Of a stretch of 64,000 bases of DNA, positions 27,398-35,942 are shown one piece after another. Location of the stretch: contig CAVYPR010000006.1 of NCBI GenBank assembly GCA_963770505.1, positions 62,001 through 126,000 of the forward strand, in the 5' to 3' direction. The notes beneath the pieces are model-generated. The model made no database searches and was not told where the DNA came from. It saw nothing but the letters and a program-made list of their open reading frames with translations. Both the position numbers and the translations under genes were made by a program. Each line of letters starts with the position of its first letter. Positions within the stretch are counted from its first letter, which is position 1. Source of the DNA: CAVYPR01 sp963770505. Its GTDB lineage: Bacteria > Actinomycetota > Acidimicrobiia > Acidimicrobiales > RAAP-2.

Positions 27398-28249
27398 GTG
27401 CCCGAGCTCCCCCAGATGCAGGCGTTGGCCGAGCGGCTCGGGGCGGCGCTTGGCGGCTCGGTCCTCGAGCGCTTCGAGCTGCACGGGGTGAGCGGCCTCA
27501 AGACCGCCGTCCCCGACCCCGGCGACCTCGTGGGCCGGGCCCTGTGCGAGGTGGGGCGTCGGGGCAAGTACGTGCTCTTTGCCTTCGACGGCGGGCTCCG
27601 GGTGGCCCTCCACCTTTCCCAGGCCGGCCGGGTCGACCTCGAGTCGCCGCCGAAGGCCACGCGGCCGCGGGGGTCGGTGGTGCGCCTGGTGTTCCGGGCG
27701 CCCCCCGGCGTCGTGACCGGCGTACTGGTGCGCGAGCACGGCACCCAGCGCCGGGCCGGCTGGTGGGTGCTCGCCCCCGGCGACGACGGGCCGCTGGCCG
27801 CCCTCGGCCCCGATCCCTACGACGCGGGCTTCGCTGAGGCGCTCTCGGCCGAGCGCTCCGGCCGCCGGCTCAACACGTGGCTGCGCGACCAGCGGGTGGT
27901 GGCCGGCATCGGCCGCGGCTACGCCGACGACATCGCCAACCGGGCCGGCCTCTCCCCCTTCGCCCCGGTCGGGTCGATGGCGCCCGAGGGCCGTGCCCGG
28001 CTGCTCGAGGCCACGAGGTCCGTGCTCGACGAGGGGCTCGCACGCGAGCGGGAGCGGACCGGCGGGCTGTCCGAGCCGCGGCTCGGTGGTGGTTTCGCGG
28101 TGCACGGCCGGGCCGGGCAGCCCTGCCCGCGCTGCTCGGAGCCGCTCCTGTTCGTCTCCTACGAGTCGCACGAGATCGCCTACTGCCCGCACTGCCAGAC
28201 CAAGGGGCGGGTCCTGGCCGACCGCCGGCTCTCGCGCCTGCTGCGCTGA
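27398..28249 (+). CDS. Fpg/Nei-family DNA glycosylase
   Basis: 283 residues from GTG, 9 bp after the P450. The catalytic N-terminal Pro2-Glu3 (PELPQMQ), the beta-hairpin lysine in GRRGKYVLF, the helix-two-turn-helix VVAGIGRGYADDI and the C-terminal zinc finger (CPRCSEPLLFVSY...YCPHCQ) are all present. It excises damaged bases and nicks the abasic site. The usual Asn of GIGN is replaced by Arg (GIGR), placing it away from classic MutM, so substrate range is uncertain. Confidence 0.9.
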   Translation: MPELPQMQALAERLGAALGGSVLERFELHGVSGLKTAVPDPGDLVGRALCEVGRRGKYVLFAFDGGLRVALHLSQAGRVDLESPPKATRPRGSVVRLVFRAPPGVVTGVLVREHGTQRRAGWWVLAPGDDGPLAALGPDPYDAGFAEALSAERSGRRLNTWLRDQRVVAGIGRGYADDIANRAGLSPFAPVGSMAPEGRARLLEATRSVLDEGLARERERTGGLSEPRLGGGFAVHGRAGQPCPRCSEPLLFVSYESHEIAYCPHCQTKGRVLADRRLSRLLR

Positions 28250-28323
28250 ACACGCCACCGTCGCCGGCCTCGGGGCCGGGGGGCCCGTTGGCTAGTGTCC
28301 GGTCCGGAAGGGAGGTCCGTGCG

Positions 28324-29238
28324 GTGACGAACCTGGCGGTGCGGACCGAGCACCTCTCCAAGCACTACGGCGCAGTGCGCGCCCTGGACGCCCTCGACCT
28401 CGAGGTGGCCGAGGGCGAGGTCGTCGGCTACCTCGGCCCCAACGGCGCCGGCAAGACCACGACCATCCGTCTCCTCCTCGGCCTGATCAGGCCGACCGCC
28501 GGGAGGGCCCTGATCTTCGGCGTCGACTGCCAGCGCGACCCGGTGGCCGCCCACCGTCGGCTGGCCTACGTGTCGGGCGAGGCCAGCCCGTGGCCGGCCC
28601 TCACCGGGCACGAGACCCTGCACCTCCTGGGCAGGGTGCAAGGCCGGGTCGACACCGCCTACCGCGACGAGCTGGTCGAACGGTTCGGTCTCGACCCGAC
28701 CAAGAGGATCCGCGACCTGTCCAAGGGCAACCGGCAGAAGGTGGTGCTCATCGCCGCCCTCATGGGCCGGCCCGACCTCCTCGTCCTCGACGAGCCCAGC
28801 AGCGGCCTCGACCCGCTGGTGGAACAGGAGTTCCGCGGCTGCGTGCGCGAGGCGCGCCGGCGCGGCCAGACCGTCTTCCTCTCCTCCCACCAGCTGAGCG
28901 AGGTCGAGGCCCTCTGCGACCGGGTGGGCATCCTGCGCGACGGTCGCCTGGTCGAGATGGGCACCCTGGCCGAGCTCCGGCACCTCTCGTCACTCACCGT
29001 GGACGCCACCTTCGGGGAGGCGGTCCCCGACCTCGGCACCGTGCCCGGGGTGAGCGACGTGACCGTCGACGGCGACCACGTGCGCTGTCAGGTCCGCGGC
29101 AGCGTCGAGCCGCTGCTCGGGGTCCTGGCCGCCGCCGGGGTCACCCGGGTCCTCTCCCGGGAACCCTCGCTCGAGGAGCTCTTCCTCGCCCGCTACGGCC
29201 GCGGCGACACCTCGACCGCGGAGAGCGGTGACGGCTGA
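28324..29238 (+). CDS. ABC-2 exporter ATP-binding protein
   Basis: 304 residues from GTG 28324 (frame open further upstream but antisense-like there). Walker A GPNGAGKTTT, Q-loop-like YVSGEASPW, signature LSKGNRQKVVL, Walker B LLVLDEPSSGLDP, switch SSHQLSEV. A C-terminal regulatory extension follows (about 215-300). The stop overlaps the next gene, a permease, by 11 bp. The pair resembles drug or polyketide exporters; the substrate is unknown. Confidence 0.9.
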   Translation: MTNLAVRTEHLSKHYGAVRALDALDLEVAEGEVVGYLGPNGAGKTTTIRLLLGLIRPTAGRALIFGVDCQRDPVAAHRRLAYVSGEASPWPALTGHETLHLLGRVQGRVDTAYRDELVERFGLDPTKRIRDLSKGNRQKVVLIAALMGRPDLLVLDEPSSGLDPLVEQEFRGCVREARRRGQTVFLSSHQLSEVEALCDRVGILRDGRLVEMGTLAELRHLSSLTVDATFGEAVPDLGTVPGVSDVTVDGDHVRCQVRGSVEPLLGVLAAAGVTRVLSREPSLEELFLARYGRGDTSTAESGDG

Positions 29239-30871
29239 GGCCATGCGCCCGGCCCCCACCGCCGTGCGCGCCTCGGGACGGGTCGTGGCGGGCCTGACGG
29301 CGCGGCGCGCCGCTCGCTCGGGCGCGCTGTGGGGGCTCGTCTTCGGCGGCTACGTGGCCGTCGCCGCCCTCTCCTACCTCTCGGCCTATAAGACAGCGCG
29401 GTCGAGGGAGCGCCTCGAGGCGGCCTTCGGGAACTCCAGCGCCACCAGCGCGCTCTTCGGCCCCGCCCACCAGCTCCAGACGGTCGCCGGCTTCACCGTC
29501 TTCAAGGTGCAGATGGCCTGCATGCTGCTCGGCGCGGTGTGGGGGCTGGCCACGAGCACGCGCCTGGTCCGGGGCGAGGAGGAGGCCGGCCGTTGGGAGC
29601 TGCTGCTCGCCGGCGGGACCACCCGCGCCCAGTCGGCGGCCCAGGCCGTGGTCGGCCTGGGCGCCGGGGTGGGGGCGCTGTGGGTGGTCACCGCGCTGCT
29701 GGTGGTGGCCACCGGCCGCTCCCATCGGGTGCGCTTCGAGGCCGGGGCGTCGATGTACTTCGCCCTCGCCCTGGTGGCCACGGCACTCATGTTCGCCGCC
29801 CTCGGCACCTTGTGCAGCCAGCTGGCCCAGACGAGGAGGCAGGCCGTCGGCTACGGGGCGGCGGTGCTCGGTGCGGCCTACGCCGTGCGGCTGGCGGCCG
29901 ACTCGGGGATCGGCCTCACGTGGCTGCGCTGGGCCAGCCCGCTCGGCTGGGTCGAGGAGCTCTCCCCCCTCTCGTCCCCCCGGCCTCTTGCGCTCCTGCC
30001 CATCGCCGCCTTCACGGCGGCGGCCGCCGCGGCCGCCGTGGTGCTGGCCGGCCGCCGTGATCTCGGCGCCGGGGCGGTGGCGCGCCGCGCCGTGCCCCGC
30101 CCGCACACCGGGCTCCTGTCGGGTACGTCGGGGCTGGCCCTGCGAGTGTCGTGGCCGAGCTTGGTGGGGTGGGGGTCGGCCCTGGCCGCCACCGGCCTCC
30201 TGCTCGGGCTCATCGCCCGGTCGGCCGGCCGGACCATCGCCGGCTCGTCGGTGCGCCAGGTGCTCTCCCGACTGGGCGCCCCCGGCGTCGGGGCCGACGC
30301 CTACCTCGGCATCGGCTTCCTCATCCTGGCGGTGCTCCTGGGCTTCATGGCCGCCGGGCAGGCCACCGCGGCCCGGTCCGAGGAGTCCTCCGGTCACCTC
30401 GAGCTGCTGGTGGTGCGGCCGGTGTCGAGACAGCGGTGGTTCGCCGGCCGGTTGGCCCTGGCCGCCGTGGCGCTGGTGGTGGCCGGGGTGCTGGCCGGGT
30501 TGTGCGCCTGGCTCGGCGCGGCCGCCGAGCACGCCGGGGTCGGCATCCCAGCCCTGCTCGAGGCGGGCCTGAACGCGGTGGCGCCGGCCGTCCTCGTGCT
30601 CGGGGCCGGCGGGCTGGCCCAGGGCCTGGTGCCGAGGGCCACCACCGCCGTCACCTACGCCGTCCTGGGCTGGTCCCTCCTGGTCGTGCTGGCCGGGGGG
30701 TTCACCACCCTCGACCACTGGGTGCTCGACACGTCGATCTTCCACCAGATGGCCGCGGCCCCGGCCGTGGCCGCCGATTGGCGGACGGCCGCCGCCATGG
30801 CCGGGGCCGGAGTGGTGGCGGCCGCGGCCGGCGTCGGCACCTTCGCCCACCGTGATCTCACGGGGCAGTGA
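29228..30871 (+). CDS. ABC-2 exporter permease (polyketide-exporter type)
   Basis: 547 residues, about 12 hydrophobic segments in two homologous six-helix halves. The first contains RGEEEAGRWELLLAGGTTR and the second RSEESSGHLELLVVRPVSR, a duplicated (R).EE..G..ELLL motif found in permeases of the exporters of polyketide antibiotics family. It forms the channel for the ATPase encoded just before it. GTG start overlapping the upstream gene. No biosynthetic cluster surrounds it, so general efflux is as likely as antibiotic export. Confidence 0.88.
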   Translation: MTAEAMRPAPTAVRASGRVVAGLTARRAARSGALWGLVFGGYVAVAALSYLSAYKTARSRERLEAAFGNSSATSALFGPAHQLQTVAGFTVFKVQMACMLLGAVWGLATSTRLVRGEEEAGRWELLLAGGTTRAQSAAQAVVGLGAGVGALWVVTALLVVATGRSHRVRFEAGASMYFALALVATALMFAALGTLCSQLAQTRRQAVGYGAAVLGAAYAVRLAADSGIGLTWLRWASPLGWVEELSPLSSPRPLALLPIAAFTAAAAAAAVVLAGRRDLGAGAVARRAVPRPHTGLLSGTSGLALRVSWPSLVGWGSALAATGLLLGLIARSAGRTIAGSSVRQVLSRLGAPGVGADAYLGIGFLILAVLLGFMAAGQATAARSEESSGHLELLVVRPVSRQRWFAGRLALAAVALVVAGVLAGLCAWLGAAAEHAGVGIPALLEAGLNAVAPAVLVLGAGGLAQGLVPRATTAVTYAVLGWSLLVVLAGGFTTLDHWVLDTSIFHQMAAAPAVAADWRTAAAMAGAGVVAAAAGVGTFAHRDLTGQ

Positions 30872-30969
30872 GCGGGTCGGCGGACCGGGCGCCGCCGACG
30901 GCCGGCAGCGGTACTCTGCGGCGGCGCGCCCGCACCGGCGGTCGCGCTCGGGACCGGGGAGGCGGTGAC

Positions 30970-31407
30970 ATGCCCAAGGGATTCAGGAACTTCCTGCTGC
31001 GCGGCGACGTGGTGGTCGTGGCCATCGGGCTGGTGGTGGCCCTCGCCTTCTCCACCCTCATCGTCTCGTTCACCACCAACATCATCGACCCCATCGTCAA
31101 CCGCGCCCAGGGGAAGGTCGGCGTCGGCCTCGGCGTGCAGCTGGGGGCCAGCGGGAACCAGCACACCTTCATCGACTTCGGCGCCTTCATCTCGTCGATC
31201 GTCTACTTCTTCGTCTTCATGGTCGTCATCTACTTCGTCCTGGTCCTGCCCTACAAGCGGATCGCCGCCCGCCAGGGGCGGACCGTCTTCGGTGACCCCG
31301 CCCCCACCAAGACCTGCCCGGCCTGCCTCTCCGACGACCTGCCGGCGGCGGCGGCCAAGTGCAGGTACTGCGGCACGGACCAGCCCGCCGAGAAGGCCGC
31401 GGCGTAG
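30970..31407 (+). CDS. mscL: Large-conductance mechanosensitive channel MscL with C-terminal zinc ribbon
   Basis: 145 residues from ATG 30970. N-terminal amphipathic helix (PKGFRNFLLRGDVVVVAIGLV), pore helix TM1 with LAFSTLIVSFTTNIIDP, periplasmic loop, TM2 (IVYFFVFMVVIYFVLVLP) and the YKRIAARQG turn. The end is CPACLSDDLPAAAAKCRYCG, a four-cysteine zinc-ribbon. It opens under membrane tension to release solutes in osmotic downshock. The ribbon replaces the usual C-terminal helical bundle tail. Confidence 0.93.
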   Translation: MPKGFRNFLLRGDVVVVAIGLVVALAFSTLIVSFTTNIIDPIVNRAQGKVGVGLGVQLGASGNQHTFIDFGAFISSIVYFFVFMVVIYFVLVLPYKRIAARQGRTVFGDPAPTKTCPACLSDDLPAAAAKCRYCGTDQPAEKAAA

Positions 31408-31438
31408 GTCGCCCGCGCCCAGGTAGGACGATCGTCGG

Positions 31439-31927
31439 GTGAGCTACGACGTCGAGACGGTGCCGGCCGCCGCCACTTGGGCCCTGCGCCGGGCGGTGCT
31501 CCGGCCCCATCAGGACGAGGCGAGCCAGGCCCTCCCCGACGACGACGACCCCTCGACCGTGACGTTCGCCGTGCGCGACCCCGACGGTGCGGTGGTCTCC
31601 ACCGCCCGGGTGGCGCGCTCGGTGCTCCCGGCGGCCCTCGACCCGCCGCCGGCGCCCGGGCCGGTGTGGCGGCTGCGGGGCATGGCCACCAGGGAGGACC
31701 GTCGCCACCGAGGCATCGGGTCCGCCGTCCTGGGCCGGGTGATCGCCCAGGTGGCCGAGGGCGGCGGAGGGGTGCTGTGGTGCAACGCCCGCCTGCCGGC
31801 CCTCCCCCTCTACCGCCGGGCCGGCTTCGCCGAGGCCGGGGAGCCCTGGGACGAGCCCGAGCTCGGGCCCCACGTCGTCATGTGGCGGGCCGTCGCCCCC
31901 CTCAGCGCGAGGGTGCCCCCCGGCTGA
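31439..31927 (+). CDS. GNAT-family acetyltransferase
   Basis: 162 residues from GTG. Short GNAT: WALRRAVLRPHQ at the start, RLRGMATREDRRHRGIGSAVL as the acetyl-CoA pyrophosphate loop, CNARLPALPLYRRAGF as the motif-B helix. Target unknown. The 3' end overlaps the convergent hydrolase-like gene by 26 bp. Confidence 0.88.
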   Translation: MSYDVETVPAAATWALRRAVLRPHQDEASQALPDDDDPSTVTFAVRDPDGAVVSTARVARSVLPAALDPPPAPGPVWRLRGMATREDRRHRGIGSAVLGRVIAQVAEGGGGVLWCNARLPALPLYRRAGFAEAGEPWDEPELGPHVVMWRAVAPLSARVPPG

Positions 31928-32582
31928 AGGCCGACGCCACCTCGTCGACGGTGGCCAGGGTGGCCACCAGGGCCAGCGAGCGGCGCATCACCTCGGCCGC
32001 GTACTCGGCCGGGAGGCCGGCCACGGCGTCGGTGACCACGACGACCTGGTAGCCGAGGTTGACCGCCTCGACGCAGAGGCCGAACACGCCCAGGTTGACC
32101 GAGACCCCGGCCACCACCACCACCCCGGCGCCGAGGGCGCGCAGGGTGGCGTCGAGCGCGGTGCCCGTGAACGGCGAGACCCCGTGGCACCGGCTGGACA
32201 GCAGGTCCGAGGGGGCGGGTCCGATCCCCGGTGTGAGCTCGGTGGCCGCCGTCCCCTCGAGCAGGTGCTCGGGGCGGCGGAGCACGGCGGTGTGCAGCGG
32301 CGTGTTGGAGACCGTGCCCCGGCGGTCGGCCCGGAACTCGGCCGTGCAGTGGACGACCGGCACCCCGGCGGCCCGGGCCGCCACGAGCAGGCGGGCGGTG
32401 TGCTCGGCCACCCGCGCCACCCTGGCGGCCTCGGCCAGCTCGGGGAAGCTCGACAGGTCGCCCACCACGCCGCGCTGGAGCTCCATGGTGAGCACCGCCG
32501 CCGGGAAGCGCCCCGGGAGCGCCTGGGGCCGGCCGCCGGGCAGGGCCCGCCCGGCCAGCAGCTCCGCCAGGTCGACCGGCAT
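31902..32582 (-). CDS. Isochorismatase-fold protein lacking the usual catalytic triad
   Basis: 226 residues. The fold is that of isochorismatase/nicotinamidase cysteine hydrolases, but each triad position is altered: AVLTMELQ has Glu where Asp is normal, the Lys position is Arg in SSRCHGVSPFTGT, and VVAGVSVNLGVFGL has Gly where the nucleophilic Cys should be. The pattern looks internally conserved rather than decayed (full length, good codon bias). It may therefore be a non-hydrolytic or differently acting subgroup. Function unknown. Confidence 0.8.
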   Translation of the reverse strand: MPVDLAELLAGRALPGGRPQALPGRFPAAVLTMELQRGVVGDLSSFPELAEAARVARVAEHTARLLVAARAAGVPVVHCTAEFRADRRGTVSNTPLHTAVLRRPEHLLEGTAATELTPGIGPAPSDLLSSRCHGVSPFTGTALDATLRALGAGVVVVAGVSVNLGVFGLCVEAVNLGYQVVVVTDAVAGLPAEYAAEVMRRSLALVATLATVDEVASAFSRGAPSR

Positions 32583-32609
32583 CTCAGGGCCGCAGTCGCC
32601 GGGCGGGGC

Positions 32610-34208
32610 TCACGGCGCCGCCAGCACCTCGGCCGCCCACCGGTAGTCGGGCTTGCCGCTGGGAGAGCGCTGGATCACCTCGACGGTGTGCAGCACCCGG
32701 GGCAGCTTGTAGCCGGCGATGTGGGCCCGGCAGTGGTCCTGGATGTCCTCGAGCGCCGGGGCCCTCCCCGGGCGGGGCTGGACGATGGCGGCCACGGTCT
32801 CCCCCCACCGCTCGTCGGCGGTCCCCACCACGATGGCGTCCATGACGTCGGGGTGCGAGCGCACGGCCGATTCGACCTCCTCGGGGAAGATCTTCTCTCC
32901 CCCCGAGTTGATGACGACCGAGCCCCGACCGAGCAGGGTGACCGAGCCGTCCTCCTCCACCGTGGCGAAGTCGCCCGGCATGACGTAGCGGGTCCCCTCG
33001 ATGGTGATGAAGACCTCCGCCGTCTTCACCGGGTCGTTGTAGTAGCCGACGGGGATGTCGCCCGAGCGGGCGATCCGCCCGATCACCCCCGAGCCCGGCA
33101 CGACCGGCCGCAGCTCCTCGTCGAGGACGACCGTCTCGCCCAGCACGTGCACCGTCGGGCCGCTGCGCATGGCCGTGTTCTCCTTGGAGATGACGGTCAG
33201 CCCGTTGTTGCCCGACTCCGAGGAGCCGATGGCGTCGGTGATCAGGATGTTGGGGAGCCGGGCGAAGAAGTGGTCCTTCACCGGGGCCGAGAAGAGGGCG
33301 GCCGAGGAGACCACGGCCACCAGCGTGGAGAGGTCGTAGTCGGCGCCGTCCTCGTCGAGCGCCTCGACCAGCGGCTTGGCCATGGCGTCCCCGGTGACCA
33401 TGAGCGAGTTCACCCGCTCGGCCTCCACCAGCCTCCAGACGCCGTGGGGTTCGAACCGGGCCATGAGCACGATCTTCGAGCCGACGAAGCTCTGCCCCAT
33501 CACCGCCCACTGGGTGGCCCCGTGCATGAGGGGGGCGATGGGCAGGAAGGTCATCGCCCCCCCCGCCCCCTTGGCCACCATCTCGGCCGGGTCGGTGATC
33601 CGGGTGTTGGTGATCGGGTCCACCCCGCCGCCCAGCGCGTAGAAGACGTCCTCGTGGCGCCAGACCACACCCTTGGGCAGCCCGGTGGTGCCCCCCGTGT
33701 AGAGGATGTAGAGGTCGTCCCCCGAGCGCGGCCCGAAGTCCCGCTCGGGCGAGGACCCGGCCATCGCCTCCTCGTAGTCGACCGCCCCTGCCGGCGGTTC
33801 GGCGTCGGTCCCGTCGTCGACCACCACCAGGTGGCGCAGTTCGGGCAGCCGGGGCAGCAGGGCGCTCACGTGGGGGGAGAACTCCCGCTGGAAGACCAGT
33901 GCCACGAGGTCGGCGTTGGAGAAGAGGTAGGCCAGCTCCTCTTCGACATAGCGGTAGTTGATGTTGATCCACACGGCCCGCAGCTTGAAGACGGCCCAGG
34001 CCGTCTCCACCCACTCGACGCTGTTGAGCGAGTAGATGCCGACGTGGTCGCCGGGCCCCACCCCCTGGGCGGCCAGATGGTGGGCCAGCCGGTTGGCCCG
34101 GGCCTCCATCTCGGCGTAGGTGCGGCGCTCGCCCTCGGCCACCAGGTACTCCCGTGTGCCGTAGGCGTCGACGGCCGCCTCGAAAAGGTCAGCGAGGTTG
34201 TACGGCAT
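32610..34208 (-). CDS. Acyl-CoA synthetase (AMP-binding, FadD type)
   Basis: 532 residues. ANL-superfamily ligase: P-loop YTGGTTGLPKG, acyl-binding IGSSESGNN, A8-type LLGRGSVVINSGGEKIFPEEVE, and catalytic Lys near the end (RSPSGKPDYRW). It activates a fatty or other carboxylic acid to acyl-CoA through an acyl-adenylate. A close paralogue lies just upstream on the same strand; together with the divergent acyl-CoA dehydrogenase they suggest a lipid or steroid side-chain degradation unit. Confidence 0.93.
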   Translation of the reverse strand: MPYNLADLFEAAVDAYGTREYLVAEGERRTYAEMEARANRLAHHLAAQGVGPGDHVGIYSLNSVEWVETAWAVFKLRAVWININYRYVEEELAYLFSNADLVALVFQREFSPHVSALLPRLPELRHLVVVDDGTDAEPPAGAVDYEEAMAGSSPERDFGPRSGDDLYILYTGGTTGLPKGVVWRHEDVFYALGGGVDPITNTRITDPAEMVAKGAGGAMTFLPIAPLMHGATQWAVMGQSFVGSKIVLMARFEPHGVWRLVEAERVNSLMVTGDAMAKPLVEALDEDGADYDLSTLVAVVSSAALFSAPVKDHFFARLPNILITDAIGSSESGNNGLTVISKENTAMRSGPTVHVLGETVVLDEELRPVVPGSGVIGRIARSGDIPVGYYNDPVKTAEVFITIEGTRYVMPGDFATVEEDGSVTLLGRGSVVINSGGEKIFPEEVESAVRSHPDVMDAIVVGTADERWGETVAAIVQPRPGRAPALEDIQDHCRAHIAGYKLPRVLHTVEVIQRSPSGKPDYRWAAEVLAAP

Positions 34209-34262
34209 GCGGCGATTAGTAGAACAGGTTCTCGCGCGGTGGGCAACCGGCCAGGCGGCCGC

Positions 34263-35882
34263 TCAGCCGTGCCCCGCCACCCAGTCGGCCGCCTCCCGGC
34301 GGTGGCGGCCGTAGTCGATCTTGCCGTTAGGGGCCCGGCCCAGCGAGTCCACCACCCGCACCCGGCGGGGCGCCTTGTAGCCGGCCAGGTGGGCGTGGAC
34401 GTGGTCGATCAGCTGGCCCTCGGCGGGGGCCGCCCCAGGGGCCGCTGCCACCACCGCCACCACCTGCTCGCCGAAGCGGTCGTCGGGGACGCCGACCACC
34501 ACGGCGTCGCCCACCCCGGGGAAGGTCTTGAGCACCTCCTCCACCTCTTCGGGGAAGACCTTCTCCCCGGCCGTGTTGATGCACACCGAGCCGCGGCCCA
34601 GCAGGTGGATGGTGCCGTCGGCCCGCACCCGGGCGAAGTCGCCGGGGACCGAGAAGCGCACGCCGTCGACGACCCGGAAGGTGGCGGCCGACTTCTCGGG
34701 GTCCTTGTAGTAGCCGAGGGGGTTGCGGCCGCCCAGGGCCAGCACCCCCACCTCCTCCGAGCCGGGCTCGAGCACCCGGCCGTCGTTGGTGAGCACCTTC
34801 ACCTCGGGGCCCAGGGTGAACTCGGCGGTGGCCGCCGCCGAGCCGGCCGAGGAGACCGACACCCCCATGCCCAGGGCCTCCGAGGAGCTGAAGGCGTCGA
34901 TCAGGAGCATGGCCGGGTGCTGGGCCAGGAGGCCCGCCTTCACCTGCTCGCTCCACATGGCCCCCGAGGAGATGATCCCGGCCACCGAGGAGAGGTCCCA
35001 GCGGCCGGGGTTGGCCTCGAGGGCGGCGAGCATCGGCCGGGCGAAGGGGTCGCCCACGATGGCCAGGCCCCGCACGGCCTGGCGCTCGACGGTGTCGAAG
35101 AGCTCGACCGGGTCGAAGTGCCGACCCTCGAGGAGCACCACCCGGCCGGCCTCCGACAGGCACTCGATGGCCATGAAGCCGCCGGTGCCGTGCATGAGGG
35201 GGCAGGCCGCCAGGAGGGACAGCCCCGGGCCCGACCCGGCCAGTTCGCGCCGGACGCCGTCGAGCCCGCCGTCGACGTCGTAGCGGCGGAAGGCGCCGGC
35301 GTTGAGGCGGGCGAAAAGGTCGTCCTGGCGCCACATGACGCCCTTGGGCAGGCCGGTGGTGCCCCCGGTGTAGAGGAGGTACAGGTCGTCGCCGCTGCGC
35401 CCCCATCGGGCGCGGACCCGCCCGGGGGCCGCGGTGGCGGCCTGCTCGTAGGGGTCGGCCCAGTCCGGGCACGGCCCGGTGCCGTCGTCGACGAACAGCC
35501 AACGCCGGACTTTCCGCACGCGCCGGCGCAGCCCCTCCACCCGTTCGGTGAACGTCCCGTGGAAGACCACGGCGACGGCGTCGGCGTTGTCCCAGAGGTG
35601 GACCAGCTCGTCGTCGAGGTAGCGGTAGTTCGTGTTGACCGGGACCAGCCCCACCTTCATGGTCCCGAACGCCGCCTCGAGGTACTCGGGGCAGTTGTAG
35701 AAATAGAGGGCGACCTTGTCCTGCCGTTCGGCGCCGAGGTCGAGGAGCCAGCGGGCCACCCCGTCGGCCCGGTGGTCGAACTCGGCCCAGGTGCTCGACC
35801 GCTCCCCCTGGGCGACGGCCGGCGCCGCCGGCAGCTCCTCGGCCACCGTCTCCCACACGTCGGCGTAGTTCCAGTCGGTCAC
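34263..35882 (-). CDS. Acyl-CoA synthetase (second paralogue)
   Basis: 539 residues from GTG 35882. Same layout as its neighbour: LLYTGGTTGLPKG, FSSSEALGMG, LLGRGSVCINTAGEKVFPEE and a final Lys in GRAPNGKIDYGRH. The protein is about one-third different from its neighbour in the substrate half, so the two likely take different acids. The longer open frame upstream of the GTG is antisense to the acyl-CoA dehydrogenase and is discarded. Start 60 bp from the divergent dehydrogenase start, so a shared promoter region is likely. Confidence 0.92.
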   Translation of the reverse strand: MTDWNYADVWETVAEELPAAPAVAQGERSSTWAEFDHRADGVARWLLDLGAERQDKVALYFYNCPEYLEAAFGTMKVGLVPVNTNYRYLDDELVHLWDNADAVAVVFHGTFTERVEGLRRRVRKVRRWLFVDDGTGPCPDWADPYEQAATAAPGRVRARWGRSGDDLYLLYTGGTTGLPKGVMWRQDDLFARLNAGAFRRYDVDGGLDGVRRELAGSGPGLSLLAACPLMHGTGGFMAIECLSEAGRVVLLEGRHFDPVELFDTVERQAVRGLAIVGDPFARPMLAALEANPGRWDLSSVAGIISSGAMWSEQVKAGLLAQHPAMLLIDAFSSSEALGMGVSVSSAGSAAATAEFTLGPEVKVLTNDGRVLEPGSEEVGVLALGGRNPLGYYKDPEKSAATFRVVDGVRFSVPGDFARVRADGTIHLLGRGSVCINTAGEKVFPEEVEEVLKTFPGVGDAVVVGVPDDRFGEQVVAVVAAAPGAAPAEGQLIDHVHAHLAGYKAPRRVRVVDSLGRAPNGKIDYGRHRREAADWVAGHG

Positions 35883-35942
35883 ACTCGGCTCCCCGCGTGC
35901 CTCGGGGGACGCCCGTCGGCGCGTGAAGCCTACGCTTCGCCG

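Noticed and set aside
32184..35942. Very long plus-strand open frame opposite the two acyl-CoA synthetases
   Set aside because: It is antisense to two clear AMP-ligase genes and has composition (His/Gly/Arg/Pro-rich) typical of shadow frames in GC-rich DNA; only its end (35,943-37,091) is a real gene.
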